This document shows positions 46,252 through 53,928 of a stretch of DNA of 64,000 nucleotides, piece by piece; position 1 is the first letter of the stretch, and every line of letters begins with the position of its first letter. A model generated the notes under the pieces. That model did not search any database. It worked only from the letters and a program-made list of their open reading frames with translations, and was not told where the DNA came from. The position numbers were made by a program, and so were the translations under genes. The stretch covers positions 49,768 through 113,767 of the forward strand of contig DATJOJ010000025.1 in assembly GCA_035507035.1 (NCBI GenBank), written 5' to 3'. The DNA comes from DATJOJ01 sp035507035. GTDB lineage: Bacteria > Acidobacteriota > Terriglobia > Terriglobales > Acidobacteriaceae.

Positions 46252-47727
46252 ATGATTCGTCGCTTCGTCGCGTTGCTGATTTTCAGCTGCAGCCTGTTCG
46301 CGCAGCAGACCTCGCAGCCGTCGCTTACCATCTACAACCAGGACTTCGCCGTGGTTCGAGAGCAGTTTCCTCTCGACCTGAAATCCGGCGAAAACCAGGT
46401 CAACGTTAATGACATCACTATGCACCTTGAGCCGGATTCTGTGATCCTGCGCGATCCCGGCGGGAAGCACAGCCTGCAGGTGTTGGAGCAGAATTACCGC
46501 GCTGATCCGGTTTCGCAAAGCTCGCTGCTTGCCCTCTACGAAGGCCGCACTATCGATTTCGAGGCGCCAGACCACAGCATCATTAAGGGCAAGGTCGTCC
46601 GCAGCGGATTCGTGCGCGCGGATTTTTTCAATGTTAACAACGGCTATCAGCAATATCCCGCTCAGGAAGAGCCCATCATCGAGGTGAATGGCCAGTTGCG
46701 CTTCGGTCTTCCCGGCACGCCGATTTTTCCTGATCTCACGGCAGAAACCATTCTGAAGCCGCGTCTCGAGTGGCTGCTTGCCACCGATAAGCCGGGCAAG
46801 TTTCCCGCCGAGTTCTCTTACATCACCGGCGGCTTTACCTGGCAAGCCGACTACAACGTGATAGCGCCCGAGAAGGGGGATCTCGTCGACATCATCGGCT
46901 GGGTGACCATGGATAACCGCAGCGGAAAAACTTTCGAGAATGCTCGCATTAAGCTTATGGCAGGGGATGTGAACAAGCTCAGGCAGCAGGCTGGCATTGG
47001 TGGAGTAGCGAGAGCGACGGCTCAAGCGCTTGAAGTTAATGGGGCGCCTCCCGTTAGTGAGAAAGCTTTCGACGAATATCACCTTTATACGCTCGAACGG
47101 TCCACGACGTTGCGCGATCGCGAGAGCAAACAGGTCGAATTCATCCGTGCCGTCGGCGTCACCGCCAAACAGCTCTACATCTACGATGGCCTCAAACTCG
47201 AGGCCAACCGCTATTACGGCTGGAACTTCGATAACATTCGCAACGATCACTCCTATGGCACCGAGTCCAATCCCAAAGTCTGGGTCATGCGCGAATTCCG
47301 CAACTCCGAAGCTAATCATCTCGGAATGCCGCTGCCCAAGGGCCGTCTGCGCTTCTACCGCCGCAACGACGACGGCCAGGTCGAATTCACCGGCGAGAAT
47401 ACGATCGAACACACTCCCAAGGATGAAACCGTACGCGTCTACACCGGCAATGCTTTTGATCTGGTGGGTGAACGCCGCCGCACGGACTACACCGTGGACA
47501 CGAGCCGTCGAACTGCGAACGAATCTTTCGAGATCAAGATTCGCAATCACAAGAAGGAGCCAGTCGAGGTCCGCGTCGTCGAGCATCTGTACCGTGCGCT
47601 GAATTGGGACATCAACTCGAGTTCGACGCAATATAACAAGATCGACAGTCACACCATCGAATTTCCCGTGACCGTTGCTCCCGACTCCGAGCAGGTCATC
47701 ACGTACGCCGCCCATTACACGTGGTGA
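46252..47727 (+). CDS. Secreted DUF4139 protein
   Basis: 491 residues. A signal peptide (FVALLIFSCSLFAQ) precedes a mostly beta protein with FSYITGGFTWQADYNVIAPE and AKQLYIYDGLKLEA, and the C-terminal NESFEIKIRNHKKEPVEVRV segment. This is the DUF4139 (mucoidy-inhibitor-like) architecture; the molecular function is unknown, and the domain resembles adhesion or carbohydrate-recognition modules. It is probably periplasmic or on the surface. GGGGAG lies seven bases ahead of ATG 46252. A MOSC gene follows after 40 bases on the same strand. Confidence 0.85.
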   Translation: MIRRFVALLIFSCSLFAQQTSQPSLTIYNQDFAVVREQFPLDLKSGENQVNVNDITMHLEPDSVILRDPGGKHSLQVLEQNYRADPVSQSSLLALYEGRTIDFEAPDHSIIKGKVVRSGFVRADFFNVNNGYQQYPAQEEPIIEVNGQLRFGLPGTPIFPDLTAETILKPRLEWLLATDKPGKFPAEFSYITGGFTWQADYNVIAPEKGDLVDIIGWVTMDNRSGKTFENARIKLMAGDVNKLRQQAGIGGVARATAQALEVNGAPPVSEKAFDEYHLYTLERSTTLRDRESKQVEFIRAVGVTAKQLYIYDGLKLEANRYYGWNFDNIRNDHSYGTESNPKVWVMREFRNSEANHLGMPLPKGRLRFYRRNDDGQVEFTGENTIEHTPKDETVRVYTGNAFDLVGERRRTDYTVDTSRRTANESFEIKIRNHKKEPVEVRVVEHLYRALNWDINSSSTQYNKIDSHTIEFPVTVAPDSEQVITYAAHYTW

Positions 47728-47767
47728 CCATGACGCAGGGTAGAATCTTCATACGGCACTGCTACGA

Positions 47768-48499
47768 ATGCTCACAGAAATTGGCCATGTGGAAGCGATC
47801 TTTCGTTATCCGGTGAAGTCCATGGCTGGCGAAGCACTCGAGGTCGCCAACCTGGGATGGCATGGCATTGACGGCGACCGACGTCTCGCATTCCGGCGAA
47901 TTGAGGACCGCGGCGGAATGCCATGGCTCACAGCCAGCAAGCTGCCCGAGTTGCTGCGATTTGTTCCGCTCCGCCGTCCCGGCACGGATGGCGATATTCC
48001 TACGCATGTTCGCACGCCGACTGGCGAAGAGATGCCGGCATTCGGCGAAGACCTAGCCAAAGATGTCGAACGCCGCTACGGAGCTCCGGTGCAGATGATG
48101 CAGTTGCGGCATGGCATCTTCGACGATGCAAGCATCTCGGTCATCGCGTCCGACACGGTGAGCGAGATCGGGCGACTTGCCGGCCGTAGCCTCGACGTGC
48201 GACGATTTCGTCCCAACGTTGTGGTGCGCTTGATACGATCAATTCCTTTTCAGGAGGACGAGTGGGTGGGAGGAGTGCTCTCATTCGGCGAGGGCAATGG
48301 CGCTCCCTCTGTCGCTGTCACCATGCGTGACGAACGCTGTTCGATGGTGAGCCTGGATCCCGACTCAGCCAGTCCGGCGCCGGAAGTGATGAAAGCAATT
48401 GTGGGCGCCAACCAGAACTACGCGGGAATCTACGGCGCAGTTACACGCACCGGCCGCATCGCCGTCGCACAGACCATCTTCCTCCGCACGGTGCGGTGA
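47768..48499 (+). CDS. MOSC-domain protein
   Basis: 243 residues. The N-terminal beta-barrel (VEAIFRYPVKSMAGEALEVA, GIDGDRRLAFRRI) is followed by the MOSC domain (VRRFRPNVVVRL-like DVRRFRPNVVVRL and CSMVSLDPDSAS). MOSC proteins bind molybdenum cofactor or pyridoxal phosphate and take part in sulfur transfer to metal centres or in reduction of N-hydroxylated compounds. The expected Cys of the second half is the residue in DERCSMV. It may be the only molybdenum-related gene near DUF4139. A partner reductase is not adjacent. Confidence 0.85.
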   Translation: MLTEIGHVEAIFRYPVKSMAGEALEVANLGWHGIDGDRRLAFRRIEDRGGMPWLTASKLPELLRFVPLRRPGTDGDIPTHVRTPTGEEMPAFGEDLAKDVERRYGAPVQMMQLRHGIFDDASISVIASDTVSEIGRLAGRSLDVRRFRPNVVVRLIRSIPFQEDEWVGGVLSFGEGNGAPSVAVTMRDERCSMVSLDPDSASPAPEVMKAIVGANQNYAGIYGAVTRTGRIAVAQTIFLRTVR

Positions 48500-48593
48500 T
48501 GTCAGAAAGGCTAGTCCGCAACGAAACGGACGTTCCGTTGCCGCGTTGCACGAAGGGGAATTGGTGGCAAGCATTCCCATTCCGCAGGGAAAA

Positions 48594-49532
48594 TTACGTT
48601 GTCCTTTTTAAGTCGAGTTCCCAGATCTCTGCCGTTAGGTTCTTCCCAAAGCTCTGATGTTTCTTTTCTTGTACGACCTTGAAACCTCCCTGTTTATAAA
48701 TGCCCCGCGCCGCATGAAGAATGCTCTGCGTCCACAGCGTCATCTTCTGATATCCCGACTGCCGCGCGAATCGGACGCATTCCTCGACGAGCCGCTTGCC
48801 AATCCCGAGTCCCCGCGCCTCGCGTTCAAGATGCAACAGCCGGAGCTTCGCAATGCTGTCGGATTCCTTTGCAACCAAAACAGCTCCGACCCGTTCCCCA
48901 TCTTTTTCGGCTACCCATACGCGCTCGCGCTTGGGATCGTAATTCTTGATGAATTGCGCCACAATTTCCGCCGCCAGCGCCTCATAAGACCAATCCCAGC
49001 CATATTCCTCGGCGTAGAGGATGGCCTGACGATATACGATCCAGCCCAAATCCCCCGGTTGATGGAATCGCAGCAGAAAAGGGGCTTTGGATTCCATCTT
49101 ATCGCCCAGCAGTCGGCGAACTCTTTCCACCGCTTGTACCAGTTGCTTTTGCTCCCCGGCCGAAAGATCGTTTAGCATGGCGGCGATATCGCGACTCGAC
49201 CGCTGGTCAAGCGGCGCAAAGGCTTTCTGGCCCTGGGCGGTGAGTGAAAGAAACCTTTGCCGCTCATCGGTCTGAGATGCCTCGCGCCTTAACAGCTTCC
49301 GGCGTTCGAAATTCCGCAGGATGCGGCTCAGATATCCGGCATCAAGCCCAAGTTCCTTGCGGATATCAGTGGCGGTAGGCCGCTGGCGATTTGCAAGCTC
49401 ATACAAAACGCGAGCCTCGGCAAGAGAGAAAGGTTGGCTTGCCACTCCATCGAGCACACCAATTTTGCGGGTATAAAAGCGGTTAAACGCGCGAATCGCG
49501 CTCACCTGTTGGTCGATTCCAAGCTCCGGCAT
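48594..49532 (-). CDS. MarR-GNAT fusion: transcription regulator with acetyltransferase domain
   Basis: 312 residues. The N-terminal 150 are a MarR winged helix (LAEARVLYELANRQRPTATD, LGLDAGYLSRILRNFERRKL, RRSQTDERQR-like QTDERQRFLSLTAQG). The C-terminal half is a GNAT domain (LHLEREARGLGIGKRLVEEC acetyl-CoA loop, ARGIYKQGGFKVVQEKKH). The combination is known in MarR-GNAT regulators, but their substrates are mostly unknown. GGAGGGAG precedes ATG 49532. An imperfect palindrome immediately upstream (49562-49590) may be its own operator. Confidence 0.9.
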   Translation of the reverse strand: MPELGIDQQVSAIRAFNRFYTRKIGVLDGVASQPFSLAEARVLYELANRQRPTATDIRKELGLDAGYLSRILRNFERRKLLRREASQTDERQRFLSLTAQGQKAFAPLDQRSSRDIAAMLNDLSAGEQKQLVQAVERVRRLLGDKMESKAPFLLRFHQPGDLGWIVYRQAILYAEEYGWDWSYEALAAEIVAQFIKNYDPKRERVWVAEKDGERVGAVLVAKESDSIAKLRLLHLEREARGLGIGKRLVEECVRFARQSGYQKMTLWTQSILHAARGIYKQGGFKVVQEKKHQSFGKNLTAEIWELDLKRTT

Positions 49533-49561
49533 GGGCTCCCTCCAACAAAGTTGACGATAGC

Positions 49562-49590
49562 ATATATGTAGTTGCCGTTGTCAACTATAT
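49562..49590. promoter_or_regulatory. Palindrome before the MarR-GNAT gene
   Basis: TAGTTG (49569-49574) and CAACTA (49582-49587) are perfect half-sites with AT-rich flanks (ATAT on each side), 30-58 bases upstream of the MarR-GNAT start. MarR-family regulators typically bind such TAGTTG/CAACTA-type repeats and repress themselves. Confidence 0.5.
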
Positions 49591-49607
49591 TGGAAATTAG
49601 GGCGTGC

Positions 49608-50303
49608 CTACTTCTTCTGGGCTGCGCCTTGGGTCGGAGTGGTACTCGGCTGGCTGACGGTGATGCCGCCCACCGTCTGATCCCGCATGTGAAACTCCCC
49701 CGTGGTAACGCGGGCATCCACGTTGACATATTCCGCGACAAACGTGCCGCTGTCTCCGCTATTCGCATAGAGCTTAGGCTGGCGTGTGCCGTATTTGTCG
49801 AGAAAATAACGCGCATCGGAGCGATGCGGAACGTGCGCATCGTCAACAAACTGGGCGGTCGGCAGGATGAAGTTTCCCACCATGTTGCCTGGCTTTCCCT
49901 GATTTACGAAGGTAAATGTGCAAACCGCTTTGGTCCCGTTGTGTACGCATCCGACCGGGGTAAAGATCACATTGCCTTGCGTGAGCGTGCCGCGATCAGC
50001 TGGCGCCGTGCCCCTACTGGCCGCCGACGGCGTAGCAGAGTACGCAGCTGCGGGTTGAACTGGCGCCGCCGAAGGGCTCGCCGCCGTAGCGACCGATGGC
50101 GTAGTCGAGGTTGCCGCCGGAATCGCGGCCGGCTGGGCAACTGAGTTGGCGCGGGCACGAACGGGCTTTGCCGGTTTCTTGTGTGGCGTGATCGGAACAG
50201 GCGCGGTCTGCTGTTGTTGCTGCGCAGCGGCGACAGAAAAAGAGAATAATAAGAACAAGCCGATTCGTGGAATTGCAGAAAATAATATGTTCCGAACCTT
50301 CAT
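49608..50303 (-). CDS. Secreted hypothetical protein with Ala/Pro-rich linker
   Basis: 231 residues from ATG 50303, with a GGAGGTGG site. A signal peptide (LFSAIPRIGLFLLFSFSVAA) is followed by a Gln/Pro/Ala-rich low-complexity stretch to about residue 105, then a folded domain of about 100 residues (TLTQGNVIFTPVGCVHNG, FTFVNQGKPGNMVG, YFLDKYGTRQP). One Cys pair may form a disulfide. I do not recognise the family. The gene lies just upstream of MarR-GNAT on the same strand, separated by the possible operator, so it is probably a different unit. An upstream ATG at 50366 has no ribosome site. Confidence 0.6.
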   Translation of the reverse strand: MKVRNILFSAIPRIGLFLLFSFSVAAAQQQQQTAPVPITPHKKPAKPVRARANSVAQPAAIPAATSTTPSVATAASPSAAPVQPAAAYSATPSAASRGTAPADRGTLTQGNVIFTPVGCVHNGTKAVCTFTFVNQGKPGNMVGNFILPTAQFVDDAHVPHRSDARYFLDKYGTRQPKLYANSGDSGTFVAEYVNVDARVTTGEFHMRDQTVGGITVSQPSTTPTQGAAQKK

Positions 50304-50428
50304 AACCCCAACCACCTCCGCCAGAAGAATCTTAACTACGACCAGCCCAGGAGACCAGGAGGGCATTTTATCTGCTTCCTAGGTACGTTACAAAACCGCG
50401 GTTCGGATTAGCTTTAGTTCTGGACAGA

Positions 50429-50474
50429 GGGAAAACGTTCCCGGTTTTCAGTCTACTGGCTGGGGGAACGTTCC
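50429..50474. promoter_or_regulatory. Tandem palindromes GGGAA-N4-TTCCC and GGAACGTTCC
   Basis: GGGAAAACGTTCCC (50429-50442) and GGAACGTTCC (50465-50474) are both palindromic, centred 34 bases apart. They lie between the secreted hypothetical gene at 50303 and the small gene at 50582. They look like two binding sites for the same dimeric regulator. Confidence 0.4.
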
Positions 50475-50581
50475 GTCGGTCCCCAGGTTCCAAAGTACAG
50501 AATGTCCCAGCCAACATGTAAGCAGACGCGGGTATGGTGGGCAATTGCCGTCTCTGGCAACATGACAGAGTCGGAGAAAAT

Positions 50582-50794
50582 ATGGAGTCACAAACGAAAA
50601 CTCTCACACTGCAAGCTCGATTCAACGAAGCCATGTCCGCGGTTCGACCGGAACCGAAGTCGCCGCGAGAAATGCCGATTTACCGCAGACCGCAGAACGA
50701 TCTGGTCGACCGCGCGCTGTCGAACGCAGTGAACGCGCTGTCTACGCTTTGGAAAGTCCGTTCCCCAAGCCGCCCACTGCGTTGCACCGAATGA
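50582..50794 (+). CDS. Small hypothetical protein (70 aa)
   Basis: ATG 50582 opens 70 codons (MESQTKTLTLQARFNEAMS...), with GGAG seven bases upstream. A basic, helical and probably soluble protein; PEPKSPREMPIYRRPQND in the middle is Pro/Arg-rich. No family recognised. The tandem palindromes lie about 110-150 bases upstream. The 130 bases after it hold nothing clear. Confidence 0.45.
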   Translation: MESQTKTLTLQARFNEAMSAVRPEPKSPREMPIYRRPQNDLVDRALSNAVNALSTLWKVRSPSRPLRCTE

Positions 50795-50926
50795 GCAGCG
50801 GATTCTCATGCCCACCGTAGCGTCGTTCGAGCCGACGTCTGGATGTGCTGTGCGGCCGAACAGCTTAGAACGCGTACCAGCTTGCAGAAAAATCTCAGTT
50901 TTACTCACTGACCCCGAAAGCTCTCT

Positions 50927-51184
50927 TTATCGCGGGCGTTTGCGGAACGCATTGACAGCTAGCACTTCGCTAGTGTGGCCTGGATGTTCTCCTTCCAGCC
51001 GCTTTTGAAGAGTCGTTATGTCACGGTCGCGAGTTGAAGGCTGGAAGCCATACATCTCATAAGTACATTCGCAACCGCCGACCGGACATCGCACGCGCTC
51101 TGATCCGGGAGTATTCCTCGACCTCCCAAGTTCCGCCTGAAATTTTGGGTTGGTGATTACGTCGGTTCTGTAGGCTTTCGGCAT
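50927..51184 (-). CDS. Small hypothetical protein with a Cys/His cluster
   Basis: 85 residues from ATG 51184. RCPVGGCECTYEM and later HPGH give three Cys and two His that could form a zinc site (C-x4-C-x-C...H-x2-H). The C terminus is basic. TTG 51202 is an alternative start. The upstream minus-strand frame 51157-51363 overlaps it and looks less real. No family recognised. It follows the broken DinB gene and may belong to the same decaying neighbourhood. Confidence 0.4.
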   Translation of the reverse strand: MPKAYRTDVITNPKFQAELGRSRNTPGSERVRCPVGGCECTYEMYGFQPSTRDRDITTLQKRLEGEHPGHTSEVLAVNAFRKRPR

Positions 51185-51370
51185 CCGTCTACATTGACAC
51201 AATAATCCGGAATCGGAAACTTGCTTCTTTCGTGCTGACGAAGGCGTCGGTGAAGAGTCTCGATATCATTCATTGATCGGCTGGCGAACCGACTCCACCA
51301 GCTTTCACCTATTTCTCTCCATAAATCACTTTCCCGCCCCGCACCGTAGAAACGCAAGATCACCGCAAGC

Positions 51371-51873
51371 TCACGCCTCCGTCTTTTTGGTCCAGATGCT
51401 CCAAGTGAGTGGACCGATCCGGTTATCCTCGAAGGGTCGTCCCGCGACCTTCAACGCGAGTTTGATCTGGCCATGGTGATAACCCTCGTGCCAAATCATG
51501 TGTTGCAAAAACAGCAGAGGATGGTCGTAGTGCTGTTGCATCGGCTGACCGGACCCAGCCGGTCTTCGACTGCCTTGCGCACCGTGCGGGCGCTGCTGTC
51601 GAGTCCGGCAGCCAGACGTTCTGGATCAGTCTCGCGGAGCCAATCGCGAGGGTCCAGCGTTACGGCCCACTCGGGCGCGTCCTCAGATACGAAGATTAGG
51701 CGGACATAGATCATATGTCCAAACATCTCGATGACTGAAGGACTCGTTGGTACCACACGAGCCTGGTAGCAACCCGGAGGCACGGCTCGCAGCAGGTTGA
51801 CTAGAATTCGGTTGTTCCGATCCCAGGAATCGAGAACGGCTTGGAGCAAATCGTTGTCAACGGATTGAAGCAT
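51371..51873 (-). pseudogene. Frameshifted DinB-family gene
   Basis: From ATG 51873 the frame reads a DinB-like four-helix protein (LLQAVLDSWDRNNRILVNLL, VIEMFGHMIYVRLIF) to about position 51545. The C terminus continues in another frame as QPMQQHYDHPLLFLQHMIWH and EGYHHGQIKLALKVAGRP, ending TKKTEA at the stop at 51371. HMIWHEGYHHGQIKLALK is the diagnostic DinB metal-binding end. A single indel near 51545 would restore one protein of about 165 residues. It is either a recent pseudogene or a sequencing error. Confidence 0.7.
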
Positions 51874-51949
51874 GCGACCTCGGCTGCGATATCAAATGAT
51901 CATACAGTTGGTGGGAGAGCGTGTGTCGGCCCAACCACGAGCGGGCGCG

Positions 51950-52250
51950 CCATCCTACGCGAGCGCTCTTTGCGGCGTAGGGTGGGGAAGTTCCCTCGCC
52001 TCAGCACCGCCTAATCGGTGTGGGGCGGACACTCTTGTCCGCCAGGCTTGATCCGTTAAGTGGCGCGAGCGCCCTTGCCCACGAAAAGACTTGTATCAGG
52101 GCGTGGCTTAAGCCACGCCGAAATCGGGTAGGGCGCGGCTTTAGCCGTGCCGATCAAGCAGAGAATTCGATGCCCGCGCCGTTGCGGCGCGACTCTGCTG
52201 CTCTGTAAGCTCGCGAAAACAGCTCGCCGAACGTGGGTCACCAGGCATTA
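51950..52250. repeat. Long intergenic repeat, left copy (about 300 bp)
   Basis: Shares with the right copy (52894-53100) the ordered blocks CATCCTACG, GAGCGCTCTTTGCG, GGGAAGTTCC, ACCGCCTA, AGGGCGTGGCTT, AAGCAGAGAATTCGA, GCGCCGT, AGCTCGC and CACCAG-CATTA, in the same orientation. It also holds hairpins GGCGGACA-CTCT-TGTCCGCC (near 52025) and GGCGTGGCTT-AAGCCACGCC (near 52099). It ends 6 bases past the stop codon of the gene at 52257. No gene is present in 51874-52256. Confidence 0.75.
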
Positions 52251-52256
52251 GCTCAT

Positions 52257-52799
52257 TTAGGGAGTCTTGCGAGTGGCGCGGATGGTGACTAGCAGCTTCA
52301 ATTCGCCGTCTCCCTCTCCCGTGTAGATCGATTGTGTAAACGAGGTCGCGGAAATCTCGGAGAATATTTCCTTGAAATTCACCTTCCGTCCGTCCACTGT
52401 GTCTTTGGAAGCGAGAACCAAGTCGTTGTCCTCCCAGCGGCCGAGGCCGTTCAAAACTTTGCATCCGGCCGGGTCCGTGCTATCGCACCAGACCACGTGA
52501 AATCCCTTTGCCCTGCTGTCCCACCAAGACACCCCCAATCCGCTGATGTCCCCGGCAATACCATGCTCGCGATACTCCTCGATCAGTGAGTTCCCGCCGG
52601 GTCCCGCATACCACTTCTCCTCTCCGGCGGCCATGCCTCCCTTCGGCAAGTCTTTACTAACCGCATACTGGATCCGGGTGGACCACTCTCCCAGCATCAA
52701 TCGCTGCGTCTTCGGCCCAGGGATATTCAGGCTGGATTGAGCGGAAGCAACACAGGGGGCGAATAGCGCCACCAACAAACCGAGTGTGCAGGTTTTCAT
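52257..52799 (-). CDS. Secreted hypothetical protein, DUF1579-like
   Basis: 180 residues. A signal peptide (LGLLVALFAPCVASAQ) precedes a beta-rich domain (LMLGEWSTRIQYAVSK, SLIEEYREHGIAGDISGLGV, SFTQSIYTGEGDGELKLL) similar in layout to DUF1579 lipocalin-like proteins. Two Cys (WCDSTDPAGCK) may form a disulfide. Function unknown. The gene is bracketed by two related intergenic repeats and sits alone between them. Confidence 0.65.
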   Translation of the reverse strand: MKTCTLGLLVALFAPCVASAQSSLNIPGPKTQRLMLGEWSTRIQYAVSKDLPKGGMAAGEEKWYAGPGGNSLIEEYREHGIAGDISGLGVSWWDSRAKGFHVVWCDSTDPAGCKVLNGLGRWEDNDLVLASKDTVDGRKVNFKEIFSEISATSFTQSIYTGEGDGELKLLVTIRATRKTP

Positions 52800-52893
52800 A
52801 AGCCCAGCCGCTTTCGATTTACGCCCGGGATTATAGCTGAGGTGCGTCGCGAGGATTTCGCCTTTGTGAAGCCAGGGGTTGAGCGTCGGGTGC

Positions 52894-53100
52894 CCATCCT
52901 ACGTGAGCGCTCTTTGCGACGTACGATAGGGAAGTTCCTTCGGATACCACCGCCTAGTCGGGGAGCAGTGTATTAGGGCGTGGCTTCAGCCGTGCCGAGA
53001 AAGCAGAGAATTCGACGCACGCGCCGTAGAGGCGCAAGTGTTTCGGCTTCCCAGGTTAGCTCGCAAGATCAGCTGGCGGAACGCGGGCCACCAGCCATTA
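52894..53100. repeat. Long intergenic repeat, right copy (about 207 bp)
   Basis: Same blocks and order as the left copy at 51950-52250, minus about 75-95 bases in the middle (one hairpin unit fewer). It reaches exactly to the stop codon of the Dam-type methyltransferase gene (53098-53100). The gap 52800-53097 contains nothing else. Both copies start right after minus-strand genes, which may be an insertion preference. Confidence 0.75.
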
Positions 53101-53928
53101 CCGAGGTCCGACGAATACGGACTCAGTCACGACCTTTCGAAATTCGGCATCCGCCGCAATCACAGAAGGCCTCTCAATCCTGAATCGCTTGAAGTAGGGG
53201 TACAGCTCATCTATTGAAGCGTGGTCCGCGTTGCTCACGACAACTCTGCAGCCCCTCTGCACAAGTCTGTTAGCGAACGCCGCCAGCCTACGCTGGTCCT
53301 CCCACGAAAAAATGCGAGCGTTGTACTTTACAAAGCCGTTGTTTCCATGCGCCACCGTGTAGGGCGGATCGAAATAGACTGTGTCCCCGGCTACGGCATC
53401 GCCCGCGGTAGCGGCAAAATCTCCAGTTCTTATGACGGTCTTGCGCAGCCTCGCTTGTATGGCTTTAAGATGATCTTCCTCGACGACCTGCAAGTGCTTT
53501 TTGTAACCATACGGAACATTGAACTTTCCCTTAAGATTCTGTCTATAGATGCCGTTGAAAGACAAGCGCGTCAGATAAAGCATACGGGCAGCCCGGTCCA
53601 CATCGCCCAGTGGTTCCCATTCCCGGATTCGATAGTACTCATGCTCGCTATTTTCTAATCGACGTAAGCGCTGAATGAGATTATCCACGTTAGATTGAAT
53701 TTGTCGGTAGCAGTTTGTGACTTCCGGATTAGTGTCGCCGATGACCGACCTTGCCGCCTTCAGCGCAAAGAATACTGCTCCGCCCCCAATGAAGGGCTCA
53801 AAGTACCCTCCACTAATGCGCCCAAGGTGGGGGAGAATAAGGTGAAGCAGCCGTCTTTTGCCGCCGGGCCATTTCATCAATGGAGGGCGGCTTCCATTTT
53901 CCACATTGCACTCCACGCGGGCGCTCAT
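53098..53928 (-). CDS. Dam-type (D12 class) DNA adenine methyltransferase
   Basis: 276 residues. LMKWPGGKRRLLHLILPHL is the D12-class opening, EPFIGGGAVFFAL (44-56) the S-adenosylmethionine motif I and VYFDPPY (184-190) the catalytic DPPY motif; NGIYRQNLKGKFNVPYG matches the Dam target-recognition region. It should methylate N6 of adenine in a short site, GATC by analogy with Dam, but the target is not proven. No restriction enzyme follows. Its ATG overlaps the stop of the DGQHR gene by 4 bases (ATGA), so it is coupled to that protein. It may be host-protective, regulatory or part of defence. Confidence 0.92.
   Translation of the reverse strand: MSARVECNVENGSRPPLMKWPGGKRRLLHLILPHLGRISGGYFEPFIGGGAVFFALKAARSVIGDTNPEVTNCYRQIQSNVDNLIQRLRRLENSEHEYYRIREWEPLGDVDRAARMLYLTRLSFNGIYRQNLKGKFNVPYGYKKHLQVVEEDHLKAIQARLRKTVIRTGDFAATAGDAVAGDTVYFDPPYTVAHGNNGFVKYNARIFSWEDQRRLAAFANRLVQRGCRVVVSNADHASIDELYPYFKRFRIERPSVIAADAEFRKVVTESVFVGPR

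Noticed and set aside
46231..47715. Open frame of 494 codons antisense to the DUF4139 gene
   Set aside because: No ribosome site or domain, and the sense strand has a signal peptide and family motifs.
51157..51363. Minus-strand frame of 68 codons after the broken DinB gene
   Set aside because: Starts with GTG without a ribosome site, overlaps the more convincing Cys/His protein, and shows no family feature.
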